Shown: positions 9,301 to 16,828, counted from the stretch's first letter. The stretch: 64,000 nucleotides of DNA from Paenibacillus tritici (GCF_013204885.1 NZ_JABMKX010000020.1:45168-109167); one strand, 5' to 3'. The notes: generated by a model not told the origin, from the sequence alone. Numbers and translations: made by a program.

Positions 9301-10028
9301 TCACCAATCTCATCCTTGGACTTCACCTTGATCCGGCGGATGGCCCGCATTTTGCCGTTGCCGAAGCTCGTAATCATCATGGAGACAACGCTAAGGCCGC
9401 GCGTGATACTTGGGATCACCCACAGAATCACACCCAGCCCGAGCAGCAGTCCCAGCACCATAATCAGGGTTACCATTTGGATCGATCTTTCGGAAGCGCT
9501 CTGGGCATTGGCAGTCTCTTCTGTCATGCGGAAGGCATTGTAATCTGACAGGACATTCAGACTGTTCAGCACCTCGTCCTGAATATCCTGTCCTTCTGTG
9601 TTGCGGTAGGAATTGGCATTCTGAAAGAACCCTGCGCTCAGCAGCTCCAGGACCTTATCCTGATATTTCAGATAAGCGGAATAGGAGTTCTCGATGCGTG
9701 ATAACATCTGCAGCTCCTCCGCAGTCTTCAATGAGCTCTTAATGTTCGCCAGATGCTCATCAGCCTTGAGAACCTTACTCTCAATTTGGTCCTTCTGGGA
9801 TTCCACTGACACCGTGTCTGCGTTAAGCATCGAGGTCGTCAAGATCCGGGCCATATCATTCACTTCGCCGCGAAGCCCCGAGGAGGCGCGTCCCTTGGTG
9901 TATCTCTCCTGGTAGCTGTCAAGCTGGCCGCTCATATAATGCAGCCTGTCATAGCCGATCATGGTAAGGGCCAGCATAATGGCCAGCATCGCACTGAACC
10001 CGATTAGCAGTTTCGCCTTAATCTTCAT
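6360..10028 (-). CDS. rsbK: Membrane multisensor hybrid kinase, probable RsbK, with three receivers
   Basis: 1222 residues. TM1 (7-26) and TM2 (186-208) enclose a 160-residue helical extracytoplasmic sensor of CHASE3-like character. Then HAMP (about 209-262), GAF (about 285-430), a long coiled coil (430-535), HisKA (SHELRTPLNS, His549), HATPase_c (about 650-775, DSGIGI and GGTGLGLSI) and three receivers with acceptors Asp884, Asp1006 and Asp1153. Candidate methylation sites for RsbM would lie in the helical regions. In B. cereus RsbK phosphorylates the receiver of RsbY, which then dephosphorylates RsbV. Here the start overlaps the rsbY stop by 4 nt. Three tandem receivers are more than I recall for the B. 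cereus protein, suggesting an internal phosphorelay or phosphate sink. Confidence 0.85.
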   Translation of the reverse strand: MKIKAKLLIGFSAMLAIMLALTMIGYDRLHYMSGQLDSYQERYTKGRASSGLRGEVNDMARILTTSMLNADTVSVESQKDQIESKVLKADEHLANIKSSLKTAEELQMLSRIENSYSAYLKYQDKVLELLSAGFFQNANSYRNTEGQDIQDEVLNSLNVLSDYNAFRMTEETANAQSASERSIQMVTLIMVLGLLLGLGVILWVIPSITRGLSVVSMMITSFGNGKMRAIRRIKVKSKDEIGDVARVFQRMAEDIEQKQQLERSYAQAQSDQAWLNANIARVTELLRGVSSLDQVSQTFISEFTPVLGAQYGALYLKSQDNPNLLVSSAFYAGEEGVHPKESFEIGQGLVGQAALDKLPIKLTEAPDNYISVSSGFGESHPGYISIHPLLFEDELLGVVEFASFTPFSVLQNELLNQLSNNLGIILNNISRRLVVEELLRESQALTEELQCQSEELQTQQEELRRSNENLEEQTDALKRSEELLQRQQGELEHYNTELVSKTRALQDQVQEVEEKKDEIEHARVQLEKQAMQLAVTSKYKSEFLANMSHELRTPLNSLLILSQLLTENKEGNLSDKQVEFAHTIYMSGADLLKMIDEILDLSKVDAGKMELNQEEIPLTELKTFVKQNFAPLASQKGLSLRLSFEEPLPDNVYTDGHRLKQILRNLLSNAFKFTSEGYVEFSVSRAEGKSLPSYLPHEYDYIAISVKDSGIGIPSDKTDIVFEAFQQVDGTTSRKYGGTGLGLSISRELARLMGGAIGLESREGQGSQFTLYLPIKGNFSLLPGAIEAAPAGEAAALEQYREALPWEVSGDIAPTPPVPVIVEDDRESLESGDKVLLIIEDDESFAKILLGMARGRGFKALVALQGDIGLQMAKTYLPDAIILDIQLPVIDGWSILRELKSASHTRHIPVHVISVNDEIKQGLMMGAMAYLRKPSSREALDRAFSQIENYTASTLKHLLIVEDDDIQRRSIMELIGHDDVAITAVSTGHEALSELRKQRYDCMVLDLMLGDMTGFELLDQIRDDEELNDLPIIIYTGKDLDSKEETQLRKYAESIIIKDVRSPERLLDETTLFLHRVEANLPEDKRKILQKLHNKEELFDGKKILLVDDDIRNVFALSSVLEGYQMEVKFAENGREAIDMLVERNDFDLVLMDMMMPEMDGYEAMRRIRQMPQYQKLPIIALTAKAMKEDRAKCIEAGASDYMKKPISTDQLLSLMRVWLYS

Positions 10029-11197
10029 TGCCTATCTGTTCCTTTCTTCATAGAGATCCATACCAGACATTTATCATCATCACGGTCCGAATTGACAGGT
10101 TCGCTCAGGAAGGCAGCGCGCATAACCTCTTCCTGCCAGTCATGAGTGGCATTCAGATGCCCGATCATGAACCTCAGCTGGTCCTCCTGCTCTCCCTCCA
10201 CCATCTCCAGGAGACCATCCGTAAACAGTACCAAATGGCCTTCCTCTTCATAGCTCAGGCTCTGCTGCTGGATATCAATCCGGTCAAACAGTCCAACGGG
10301 GTGGCAGTTGCTCTCCAGCAGAACGGGCGTCTTAGCCTCTCCTTCAAAGAACAGTGCCGGCGGATGCCCGGCATTCACATAGTTAATCCGCTTCATCCGG
10401 GTATCAATCACCAGATAGATGGCCGTGAAATAATACTGGACCAGCTGCTTCTCAATATATAGCTGGTTAAAGCGCCTGTTGAGCTCCTGAATTACCTTCT
10501 CGGGTTCAACATAGGTAGTCACGGTATCCTTCAGGACGGAGGCCAGGAACATGCAAAATAAAGAGGAAGAAATGCCGTGCCCCATCATATCCAGCAGGAT
10601 AACAGCATAACGCCCTTCCCCGAGCGGATACCAGGCATACAGATCCCCGGCCAGCTCGAAGGAAGGCTGATAAATGGCATGTACCTCCAGGGTGTCCTCG
10701 GTAAGCGGCAGACTAAGCACTGCATTCTGTACCAGGGCTGCCAGCTTCAATTCATCCTGGATACGCTGATCCCGCTCCTTATGCCAGTCCTTCTCGCGCT
10801 TGAGCCGCAGCGCCAGGCGGATACGGGCCATCAGCTCGACCTTGTTAATCGGTTTGGTAACATAATCGACCGCTCCGGCATCCAGCGCCTCTGCAAGCTT
10901 CTTCGAGTCTCCTACGGCAGTAACCATAATGATAGGAATATCCTTGAGATGCTCGTATTGCTGCACCACACGGCAGGCTTCAATTCCATCCATCTCGGGC
11001 ATCATCATATCAAGCAGAATCAGATCCACATCGGACGGCCTTGGCGGCTCTGCCCCAGCCTCTGTACTGACACCCAGCAGTTTTAACATATCTTTAGCGG
11101 ACGAAGCCGTTATAAAGTTTCGGTAATCTTCTTTTTTGAGGATTTCACGGATAATGATTACATTGGTAGGATTGTCATCTACGATTAGAATTCTCAA
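10025..11197 (-). CDS. rsbY: Receiver-coupled PP2C phosphatase, probable RsbY
   Basis: 390 residues: an N-terminal receiver (1-128, acceptor Asp63 in LILLDMMMPEMDG, conserved TKP lysine loop), a helical linker (128-175) and a SpoIIE-type PP2C domain (about 178-385) with the metal-binding aspartates in GDLYAW, LLDMMGHG and NSDRDDD. This class dephosphorylates RsbV-P when its receiver is phosphorylated, switching SigB on. The length is close to the B. cereus RsbY. The start is TTG at 11197 with AGGTGAGG upstream; its end overlaps rsbK, so the two are co-translated. It is first in the cluster and convergent with nothing. No GG-containing sigma-B promoter is visible before it. Confidence 0.85.
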   Translation of the reverse strand: MRILIVDDNPTNVIIIREILKKEDYRNFITASSAKDMLKLLGVSTEAGAEPPRPSDVDLILLDMMMPEMDGIEACRVVQQYEHLKDIPIIMVTAVGDSKKLAEALDAGAVDYVTKPINKVELMARIRLALRLKREKDWHKERDQRIQDELKLAALVQNAVLSLPLTEDTLEVHAIYQPSFELAGDLYAWYPLGEGRYAVILLDMMGHGISSSLFCMFLASVLKDTVTTYVEPEKVIQELNRRFNQLYIEKQLVQYYFTAIYLVIDTRMKRINYVNAGHPPALFFEGEAKTPVLLESNCHPVGLFDRIDIQQQSLSYEEEGHLVLFTDGLLEMVEGEQEDQLRFMIGHLNATHDWQEEVMRAAFLSEPVNSDRDDDKCLVWISMKKGTDRQ

Positions 11198-11301
11198 GTC
11201 TTCCTCACCTCACCTAATTAATATATCTATCATACGATATTTAAACGGCCTGTTACCAACTCACTAGATATTGGAACAAATCAGGTCCCGTCTTCAACAA
11301 A

Positions 11302-11344
11302 GTAACCTCCAGCCCCACTATCATCTAGTGGGACTGGAGGTTAC
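11302..11344 (-). terminator. Strong hairpin terminator of the YflT-like gene
   Basis: 19-nt arms (GTAACCTCCAG..., one internal mismatch) around a 5-nt loop, followed on the minus strand by a T-rich run. It separates the GSP17M-type gene from rsbY. Confidence 0.8.
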
Positions 11345-11382
11345 GCTATTGGACTATAGAGCTCACACAAGCTGAGCGGAAA

Positions 11383-11730
11383 TTACTGCGGGTTTCTTTT
11401 GGCAATAACCAGAACCTTGCCTGAATCAAGCTCTTTCTCATAAAATGCCGCCTCTGCACTGCTGAAGCCCAGCGACGTAATCTTGGAACGCAGCGCATCG
11501 CCGCGGGAACGGAAGAGATTCGCGATCGCGCCAAATAACCCTTCTTCACTTAACCCGACCTCATTGACATCAGCAGCATCCACGATACGGCCTTCGCGGT
11601 CTTCATCGTGACTGATCACATAAAGATCATCTCTGGTGTAGCCGCTGCTCTGCAGCCGTTTCACTTCTTCTATGGCCTGAACACCATTCTCCAGCAGCTT
11701 GGCATAGGCCTGTGTACCGGTTGAATCCAT
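11383..11730 (-). CDS. General stress protein 17M/YflT-like
   Basis: A 115-residue single-domain protein matching the GSP17M/YflT domain of heat- and general-stress proteins (segments LLENGVQAIEEVKRLQSSGY, DLYVISHDEDR and the C-terminal VLVIAK strand). The role of this domain is not established; it often occurs in sigma-B regulons. The ATG at 11730, preceded by AAGGAGAG, is the start, and the 22-codon upstream extension is not supported. A sigma-B-like promoter sits at 11796-11821, about 60 nt before the start, and a strong terminator follows, so it appears monocistronic. It lies directly next to the sigB control cluster. Confidence 0.88.
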   Translation of the reverse strand: MDSTGTQAYAKLLENGVQAIEEVKRLQSSGYTRDDLYVISHDEDREGRIVDAADVNEVGLSEEGLFGAIANLFRSRGDALRSKITSLGFSSAEAAFYEKELDSGKVLVIAKRNPQ

Positions 11731-11795
11731 GAAATCACTCTCCTTGATCTTATAATTTAAGAGGGCAAAGCAGTTGAAAGATGACTGAGCATTCA

Positions 11796-11821
11796 TTAAC
11801 CGGATCTGCCCCTCTTGAAAC
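11796..11821 (-). promoter_or_regulatory. Sigma-B-type promoter of the YflT-like gene
   Basis: Minus-strand GTTTCA, a 14-nt spacer and GGTTAA: one mismatch per box to the sigma-B consensus, with the same spacer as before rsbV. Located 66 nt before the start codon. Confidence 0.6.
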
Positions 11822-11825
11822 AGCC

Positions 11826-12362
11826 CTAGAAGGAATTCCCGTCAAACAAATCGAGCCCGTTCCATTCCCCAGTATCCATATTGCGGTAGATTTTGAGCGC
11901 AGCAGTTCCTCTTATATAAACATCGCCGTCCTCGGCTTCAAAATCGGGAGTCCCCAGTATATCCTGCACATTCATCGTCTGCGGGTTCAACTGCCGGTCA
12001 TTGAGCTTCAGACCATATTGCTCAGCCTGGGAGGGTGAAGCATGTACATAGAGGACAACCCCGCCGCAGACTCCCGCTGAGACGTCGGCATATTGATACT
12101 CCAGGCAATCGGCCCAGGGATCGGGGGCAATCTGCAGCGGAGTGCCTTTGGTCCGCAGCAGCGAATCTTCCGGCATATATAAGCTGATGCCGGACAAGGA
12201 ATCGAAGCTGCTTATGTAGGAATCGGTACTGAGGTTATGCCCGAAGGCAAACATTACCGGGGGCTGCACGGAAGTATAAGGTTCGGCAGGGATAGTCTCA
12301 TCTTGCGGCGGTACAGATATGAAGGGAGACAGCAGACTTAGTAAGAGAATAACCATTTTCAT
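11826..12362 (-). CDS. Secreted protein of unknown function
   Basis: 178 residues with a short hydrophobic export signal (MKMVILLLSLLSPFISV) and then a soluble, acidic domain with a few aromatic and proline positions (SLYMPEDSLL, DPWADCLEYQYADV) and two cysteines near 86 and 98 that could pair outside the cell. I do not recognise a named family. The pattern of a short secreted domain with a GTP...DPW...YQYAD core is what one sees in Paenibacillus-restricted hypothetical proteins. GGCGGG lies upstream of the ATG. No terminator separates it from the YflT-like gene downstream, but that gene has its own promoter. Confidence 0.6.
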   Translation of the reverse strand: MKMVILLLSLLSPFISVPPQDETIPAEPYTSVQPPVMFAFGHNLSTDSYISSFDSLSGISLYMPEDSLLRTKGTPLQIAPDPWADCLEYQYADVSAGVCGGVVLYVHASPSQAEQYGLKLNDRQLNPQTMNVQDILGTPDFEAEDGDVYIRGTAALKIYRNMDTGEWNGLDLFDGNSF

Positions 12363-12431
12363 GTAAGTTCCCGCCTTTCATAAGCTGAAGTTGCCCTCGG
12401 CATGAGCCCTGCCGTATCTCATTACAATAGA

Positions 12432-12938
12432 TTAAGGGCGGAATTTCTGCCAGATCGCTGCTGCAGCATCCACGCTTTTGAGCGCTGTTGCTATTTTGCC
12501 CTTGGACTTGCTTGCATTGACTGCCTCATAGGATTGGACGGTTCTCTCTTCGGCTGGCGTTAGCGGCGCTTCGGCAATGGATACCGATTTCGCCTTGTCC
12601 TTCAGCTCACGCGATTTACGGAATTTCTCAATGACAGTTACTGATACCTGCTTCACGGTCAATGTCAGCTCATTCATCACATCGCCCAGATTCTTCACAG
12701 AATCGACGATCGGGTCAATCTTCTGAATTTTGCTCTGGACATCGGCCGTGATGTCATTGGCGTGTCTGACGGTTGTTTTCACTTCATACGTCAGCTCATC
12801 AATAGTCTTCTGAACTTCCTGCAGAGTCTGACTGACCTTGTCGAGGGATTCCTTCGCTGACTTCAAGGTTTTGATTAAGAAGAATACGAGTACTGCGAAT
12901 GCAACAGCAACAAGTGCTACGCTAAGTTCAATGATCAT
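12432..12938 (-). CDS. DUF948 membrane-anchored coiled-coil protein
   Basis: 168 residues: one N-terminal membrane segment (about residues 3-24), then a long amphipathic helix and coiled coil (25-110) with repeated Lys, Thr and Val heptads, and a basic Ala/Lys-rich tail. This is the DUF948 architecture (YoxC/YtxG-like), associated with general stress proteins. The ATG at 12938 is chosen because GGAAGGGG is 8 nt upstream; longer in-frame starts have no ribosome site and run into the promoter. A sigma-B-type promoter is at 12998-13023. Probably an envelope stress protein whose topology suggests a cytoplasmic or wall-facing coiled coil; the molecular role is unknown. Confidence 0.82.
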   Translation of the reverse strand: MIIELSVALVAVAFAVLVFFLIKTLKSAKESLDKVSQTLQEVQKTIDELTYEVKTTVRHANDITADVQSKIQKIDPIVDSVKNLGDVMNELTLTVKQVSVTVIEKFRKSRELKDKAKSVSIAEAPLTPAEERTVQSYEAVNASKSKGKIATALKSVDAAAAIWQKFRP

Positions 12939-12997
12939 TTCCATAACCCCTTCCAAAATGTCTAAATTGTCGGTGTGCTCTGCCTGATACTGCATAG

Positions 12998-13023
12998 TTA
13001 CCCTTACCGAATTCGGCCGAAAC
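12998..13023 (-). promoter_or_regulatory. Sigma-B-type promoter of the DUF948 gene
   Basis: Minus-strand GTTTCG, a 14-nt spacer and GGGTAA, about 60 nt before the start codon. The -10 is a full match to GGGWAW. Confidence 0.65.
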
Positions 13024-13062
13024 AAAGGGTCAAGCCCCTGGAATCCTCCTTTCGCTCCGCCT

Positions 13063-13088
13063 GTTTCAAATGGATAAGCATCGTTTAA
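13063..13088 (+). promoter_or_regulatory. Weak sigma-B-like promoter of the DUF1328 gene
   Basis: GTTTCA, a 14-nt spacer and GTTTAA, about 40 nt before the start at 13127. It has the same -10 variant as the YtxH promoter at 790-815 and faces away from the DUF948 promoter. Confidence 0.3.
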
Positions 13089-13126
13089 ACAATGACTACA
13101 TCAACACACAGAAAGGATGACATCTC

Positions 13127-13294
13127 ATGCTAAGATGGTCAATAATTCTGCTGGTAGTTGCGCTGATTGCCGGTATCTTCGGATTCTTCAATATTGTGGC
13201 GGCGGCTGTCGGGATCGCCAAGGTATTGTTCTACATCTTCCTGATCCTCTTTGTGGTTTCGCTCTTCATGGGGCGCAGGGGACGTTCAATGTAA
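13127..13294 (+). CDS. DUF1328 small membrane protein (YtjA-like)
   Basis: A 55-residue protein. The start ATG at 13127 follows GAAAGGATG. Two hydrophobic helices (about residues 5-25 and 31-48) are joined by a short turn, with GIFGFFNIVAAAVGIAKVLFY matching the DUF1328 core in the middle and a basic tail (GRRGR). DUF1328 proteins are small inner-membrane proteins of stress regulons in many bacteria, with unknown biochemistry. It is divergent from the DUF948 gene. Two stress-type genes share this 190-nt promoter region. Confidence 0.82.
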   Translation: MLRWSIILLVVALIAGIFGFFNIVAAAVGIAKVLFYIFLILFVVSLFMGRRGRSM

Positions 13295-13568
13295 ACAACC
13301 TTCTTAATGAAAAGAACCCTACCGTTTGCTGACTGTAACCAGGTAGTATCGTCAGGCCCGGAGGCTTCCGCCTGGAAGCCTCCGGGCCTGCTGCTGTTCA
13401 AATCTGTTGTTATAGCGCTGTTAGAAGCTGTTCATCCCGGCAGAACACAAAGAAAAAATAAATTTATTTCTAACAATGGTTCATTCGATGCAATTTATGT
13501 TTACATCCTTATTAGCACAGTGCAAACATAGAAAATCACACCAACAACAATACCAGGAGGAATCATCA

Positions 13569-13976
13569 ATGAAAAAATTAGCCAGTTTAACAGTAGCAAT
13601 GGGTCTTATGGCTTCCATAGCAGCTACAGCTTCCGCCGCCGAGGTGACAACAGGTACAACAGACACTACTAAAACCACTTCTTCTGATGCAGTAACTACT
13701 GTAACAGGAGCCACTTACCTGAACCCGGCTGACCCGGTAATTACACCAGCAGATGTCAAACCTGCGACTCCTCAGATCATTCTAACAAAAATCACAGCAT
13801 TCCACCTTACTATGGGAAGCATGGCAACTCCTGCTGGCTGGCTGAGTGCACAGACAGTCGATACTACAGGTGTGATTATGAGAGACGCTATGGGTAACGA
13901 ATGGAGAGAAGTATATACTTGGCTGGGCAAAGCTTGGATCAAGGTTCCTTCCTCCGCTTATATCATCACTCCATAA
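13569..13976 (+). CDS. Secreted protein with SH3-like tail, unknown function
   Basis: 135 residues starting at the ATG at 13569, 9 nt after AGGAGG. A Sec signal peptide (residues 1-24, MKKLASLTVA...TASAAE) is followed by a Thr-rich linker and an 85-residue domain. Its last part (VIMRDAMGNEW, VYTWLGKAWIKV) has the alternating strand pattern of a bacterial SH3-like fold. That resemblance is weak and only suggests wall association. The long 5' region (13295-13568) has a T/A-rich tract but no clear promoter. Two hairpins follow the gene, at 13991-14027 and 14046-14082. I do not recognise the family. Confidence 0.7.
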   Translation: MKKLASLTVAMGLMASIAATASAAEVTTGTTDTTKTTSSDAVTTVTGATYLNPADPVITPADVKPATPQIILTKITAFHLTMGSMATPAGWLSAQTVDTTGVIMRDAMGNEWREVYTWLGKAWIKVPSSAYIITP

Positions 13977-14045
13977 GCTACTTACACATATGAGTCATAG
14001 CTGCTCATTCGCTGCAGCTATGACTCAACGGATATATCATACCAT

Positions 14046-14082
14046 AAGGCCCGTGGACGTTAGTCCAAACGGCCTTTTTTTT
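14046..14082 (+). terminator. Terminator after the secreted 135-residue gene
   Basis: AAGGCC...GGCCTT stem with an inner GGAC/GTCC pairing, followed by eight T. A preceding 14-bp perfect hairpin at 13991-14027 has no T-run. Confidence 0.8.
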
Positions 14083-14105
14083 GTGTTCATATTCATAGAA
14101 AAAAA

Positions 14106-14147
14106 GGGTTATCCCTTCAGTAGAATCTTCTACTGAAGGGATAACCC
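14106..14147 (-). terminator. Terminator of the NlpC/P60 gene
   Basis: A near-perfect 20-nt inverted repeat (GGGTTATCCCTTCAG...) with a minimal loop, followed on the minus strand by seven T. It lies 75 nt past the stop of the hydrolase gene. Confidence 0.85.
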
Positions 14148-14221
14148 CGCAAAACACCCGCACTCGTTCACCCGTCACAAACTTGTACTGCCTGTCGCTT
14201 CTTCCTGCCCTAGCTATATAA

Positions 14222-15322
14222 TTAGCGGATGACCGAGCCTCCGTAAAGGAAACGATTCATCCATGAAGCGCTTAATTTGTCTACCCTTACGCCGCCGGAG
14301 CTTACAGAGTAGGTGTGTAACAGCTGTCCGTCACCCAAATACATGGCTACATGCGTAATTCTTGCCGCAGACTTGTCGATCCCCGCATACGCAGAGGACG
14401 AACTCCCTTTATAATCCATGAAGAACATTAAATCGCCGCGCTTCAGGCCTGCAATATCCGTTACGGCTGTGTTATTCTGCTTCACCCAATCCCCCTGCTG
14501 CCGGGAATCGGCAGGCAGCTTCAAATTCGCTGCATCCATAAAGATCTGGCGGATGAAATCAGAGCAGTCGAAGGTCCTAGTATCATTCCGGCTGGAGCCG
14601 AATTCATACGGTGTCCCCAAGTAACCCATACCCGCTGAGATTACACGCTCAATTGCAGCAGTCTGGTCCCCCCCGGCCGTTGGTACAGGCACAGGCGCAA
14701 GCGTAGGTACCGGTGTCGGTGTTGGCACAGGTGCCGGTGTTGGAACCGGCACGGGTACAGGAGCAGGCGTTGAGATACCCGCCGCAGCAATATACTGCTT
14801 GTCCGAGCTCGTATAACCGACCAGACCCGCGGCGGTTCTTATTTTGTACCAATAGCTGTTCGTAGCTTCAAGGATGGTAATCTGGTCATTCTTATATAAG
14901 TATCCCATAATCGTGCCGTTTGAGGAAGGGGTCTCCCGAAGACGGACTGTGGCCTGGATAACTGCGGTCTGAGATGCAGGGGCGGAAGCCGTAACCACGC
15001 GGATGTAGGAATCTCCCGAGCTGGTATAACCGGTGATCCCCTCTGCTGTTCTTACTTTGTACCAATAGCTGCCTGCGGCCTCCAGAATAACAACCTGGTC
15101 ACCTTTACTCAGATATTTCAGGACCTTGCCATCGGTAGAAGGATCTGTACGCAGCCGGACAGAGGTTTGAATGATGCCTGTCTGTCCGGCAGACGCCGCC
15201 AAAGACGTAATAGAAGAATCCGATGCAGCCAAAGCCTGCTCCGGACTGAATGCTCCCAAGGATAATGCCAGTGATGCAGAAACCCATAATGATGCTGTAA
15301 ATTTCTTAGGTGATACGATCAT
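14222..15322 (-). CDS. Secreted NlpC/P60 peptidoglycan endopeptidase with two SH3 domains
   Basis: 366 residues: a Sec signal peptide (about 1-33), two bacterial SH3_3 domains (about 48-108 and 115-178, each with SYWYKVRTAEG- or SYWYKIRTAAG-type cores), a Pro/Val/Thr-rich linker (190-220) and a C-terminal NlpC/P60 cysteine peptidase domain. The catalytic Cys is in the motif FDCSDFI (near 252), with the His in THVAMYLGDGQLLH. Such enzymes cut gamma-D-Glu-diaminopimelate bonds in wall peptides; the SH3 domains bind the wall. The proline linker is coded by a CA/CG-rich repetitive stretch. Its start has GGGGGA upstream, and a very strong terminator follows. It acts outside the cell in wall turnover. 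Confidence 0.9.
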   Translation of the reverse strand: MIVSPKKFTASLWVSASLALSLGAFSPEQALAASDSSITSLAASAGQTGIIQTSVRLRTDPSTDGKVLKYLSKGDQVVILEAAGSYWYKVRTAEGITGYTSSGDSYIRVVTASAPASQTAVIQATVRLRETPSSNGTIMGYLYKNDQITILEATNSYWYKIRTAAGLVGYTSSDKQYIAAAGISTPAPVPVPVPTPAPVPTPTPVPTLAPVPVPTAGGDQTAAIERVISAGMGYLGTPYEFGSSRNDTRTFDCSDFIRQIFMDAANLKLPADSRQQGDWVKQNNTAVTDIAGLKRGDLMFFMDYKGSSSSAYAGIDKSAARITHVAMYLGDGQLLHTYSVSSGGVRVDKLSASWMNRFLYGGSVIR

Positions 15323-15536
15323 AGCGTTCCCCCGCTTAGCGTATTAAGAAATTCAACAACGGCGCGCGCTACGTTTGTTGCTTTCTGCCCTCATTATAGG
15401 CTTACCCGGGATTTGGAACATGCTCCAAATTTCACAAAAAACCTTGCCATCTTATGGTAACATGCAGGTCTATAGTCTCGATTTCTCCTTGGATTTGGTG
15501 GAAATTACAGCTAACTAGGAGAAATTAAGGAATGGC

Positions 15537-16406
15537 TTAGTCCTTGGGTTCGACATGAACCTGCACATGCATGATGTTATGCAGCTTGCTCATCCGCTCT
15601 TCAATGGAGTCACTAATCTCATGTCCCTCCATAACTGTCATCCGGGCATCCACCTCCACCACCACATCCACCAGCACATGATTGCCGTGTACCCGGGCCT
15701 TCAGATCCTTGATGCCCTCCACTCCCGGTGTCCGGGCAATCGTACTGCGCAGATCCAGCAGCTTATCTTCATCGAATCCGTCGGTCAGGCGGTACGTGGA
15801 ATCACGGAAAATATCCCAGGCCGTCTTGGAGATCAGCAATCCGACCCCGATCGCAGCAACCGAATCAATCCACGGCAGTCCAAATTGCGCACCTGCAATC
15901 CCTATCGCCGCCCCCACACTAACAATGGCATCCGAGAAATTATCCTTGGCTGCAGCCATCAGCGCATGATTATTGATCCGCTTCGCCAGACGCTTGTTAT
16001 ATATATATACCCCCATCATCGCTACGGCACACACCAGCGCAACTCCAGCCGACCAGAGCTGGGGTACAGCCTTGCTGCCTTCAAACAAAGAGCGCACCGC
16101 TTCCACGATAACCTGGATGCCGACCAGCGCCATAATAAAAGAAGCCATCAGCGCGGCAACCGTCTCGGCCCGGAAATGCCCGTAGGTATGATCGGAATCC
16201 GGCGGCTTCCGCGAGATGCGCAGACCGATCAGCACGGCAAGCGAGGCCACGATATCGGTTAAATTGTTGAAGCCGTCTGCCAGGAGTGCACTGGAAGCGA
16301 ACAAGTAGCCGCAGACCAGCTTGAAGGCAGACAGAACCAGATAAGCAGCAATACTGACCATCGCACCCTTTTCACCCTTGCGTATATCCTCATAAATATC
16401 CGTCAT
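15537..16406 (-). CDS. Cation diffusion facilitator transporter
   Basis: A 289-residue CDF protein with six membrane helices in the first 200 residues and a cytoplasmic C-terminal domain (about 205-285). The metal-site residues of the family are visible: LLADGFNNLTDI in TM2 and AAKDNFSDAIVS in TM5, with HTYGHFRAETVAAL in the TM2-TM3 loop. These transporters export divalent metals (Zn, Mn, Fe, Co) by proton antiport. An HxxxD pattern would favour Zn; here the TM2 motif is ADxxND, leaving the metal unassigned (MneP-like Mn exporters are an option). The ATG at 16406 is preferred, with GGAGGGG upstream. Confidence 0.9.
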   Translation of the reverse strand: MTDIYEDIRKGEKGAMVSIAAYLVLSAFKLVCGYLFASSALLADGFNNLTDIVASLAVLIGLRISRKPPDSDHTYGHFRAETVAALMASFIMALVGIQVIVEAVRSLFEGSKAVPQLWSAGVALVCAVAMMGVYIYNKRLAKRINNHALMAAAKDNFSDAIVSVGAAIGIAGAQFGLPWIDSVAAIGVGLLISKTAWDIFRDSTYRLTDGFDEDKLLDLRSTIARTPGVEGIKDLKARVHGNHVLVDVVVEVDARMTVMEGHEISDSIEERMSKLHNIMHVQVHVEPKD

Positions 16407-16541
16407 TTTCTGCCGTCCCCTCCCCATCCTTTGCCGCATAAGTTACAGGAAAACTTTCTTTGAGTTATTCTTGCCCTTGTAGCAGCATTTAAAAACAATT
16501 AGAATAAGGAATAAGGACTTGCTGCCTAAGGGGGTAACATA

Positions 16542-16727
16542 ATGAGCGAGAACAATGAGAAACCAAAAATTAATTTGGCCGATGCGATCCGCCAGAAGCT
16601 GGAGCAGAAGAAACAGCATGCTTCGGGTAAACCGGGGTCAACCTTCCAGGCCGGCTCCGCGAAACCGCTGAAAAGCCAGAACAACAAGAAGCCTAATAAC
16701 CAGCGGCGCAGGACTGGCGGTTCCTAA
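16542..16727 (+). CDS. Small basic hydrophilic protein, unknown function
   Basis: 61 residues rich in Lys, Gln, Asn and Arg, without membrane segments. It has a short helical start (NLADAIRQKLEQKKQ) and a disordered basic tail ending RRRTGGS. AAGGGGG lies 7 nt before the ATG and a bidirectional terminator follows, so it is a real gene. The composition suggests an RNA- or nucleoid-binding helper, but that is only inference. I do not recognise the family. It is divergent from the CDF transporter. Confidence 0.65.
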   Translation: MSENNEKPKINLADAIRQKLEQKKQHASGKPGSTFQAGSAKPLKSQNNKKPNNQRRRTGGS

Positions 16728-16746
16728 AACCTGTATATTTGAACAT

Positions 16747-16786
16747 AAACGGCTGCGTTATCCCTTCGGGGACGACGCAGCCGTTT
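16747..16786. terminator. Bidirectional terminator between convergent genes
   Basis: A perfect 12-bp stem (AAACGGCTGCGT / ACGCAGCCGTTT) between the small basic gene (+) and the ABC-F gene (-). Confidence 0.75.
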
Positions 16787-16828
16787 GCTTATGCCTTCAT
16801 TGCTGTTCATTCTGCCTATCTCTGGTTC

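Noticed and set aside
11221..11246. GTTTAA with 14-nt spacer before rsbY as a sigma-B promoter
   Set aside because: The -10 would be ATATAT, lacking any G; too weak compared with the other sites.
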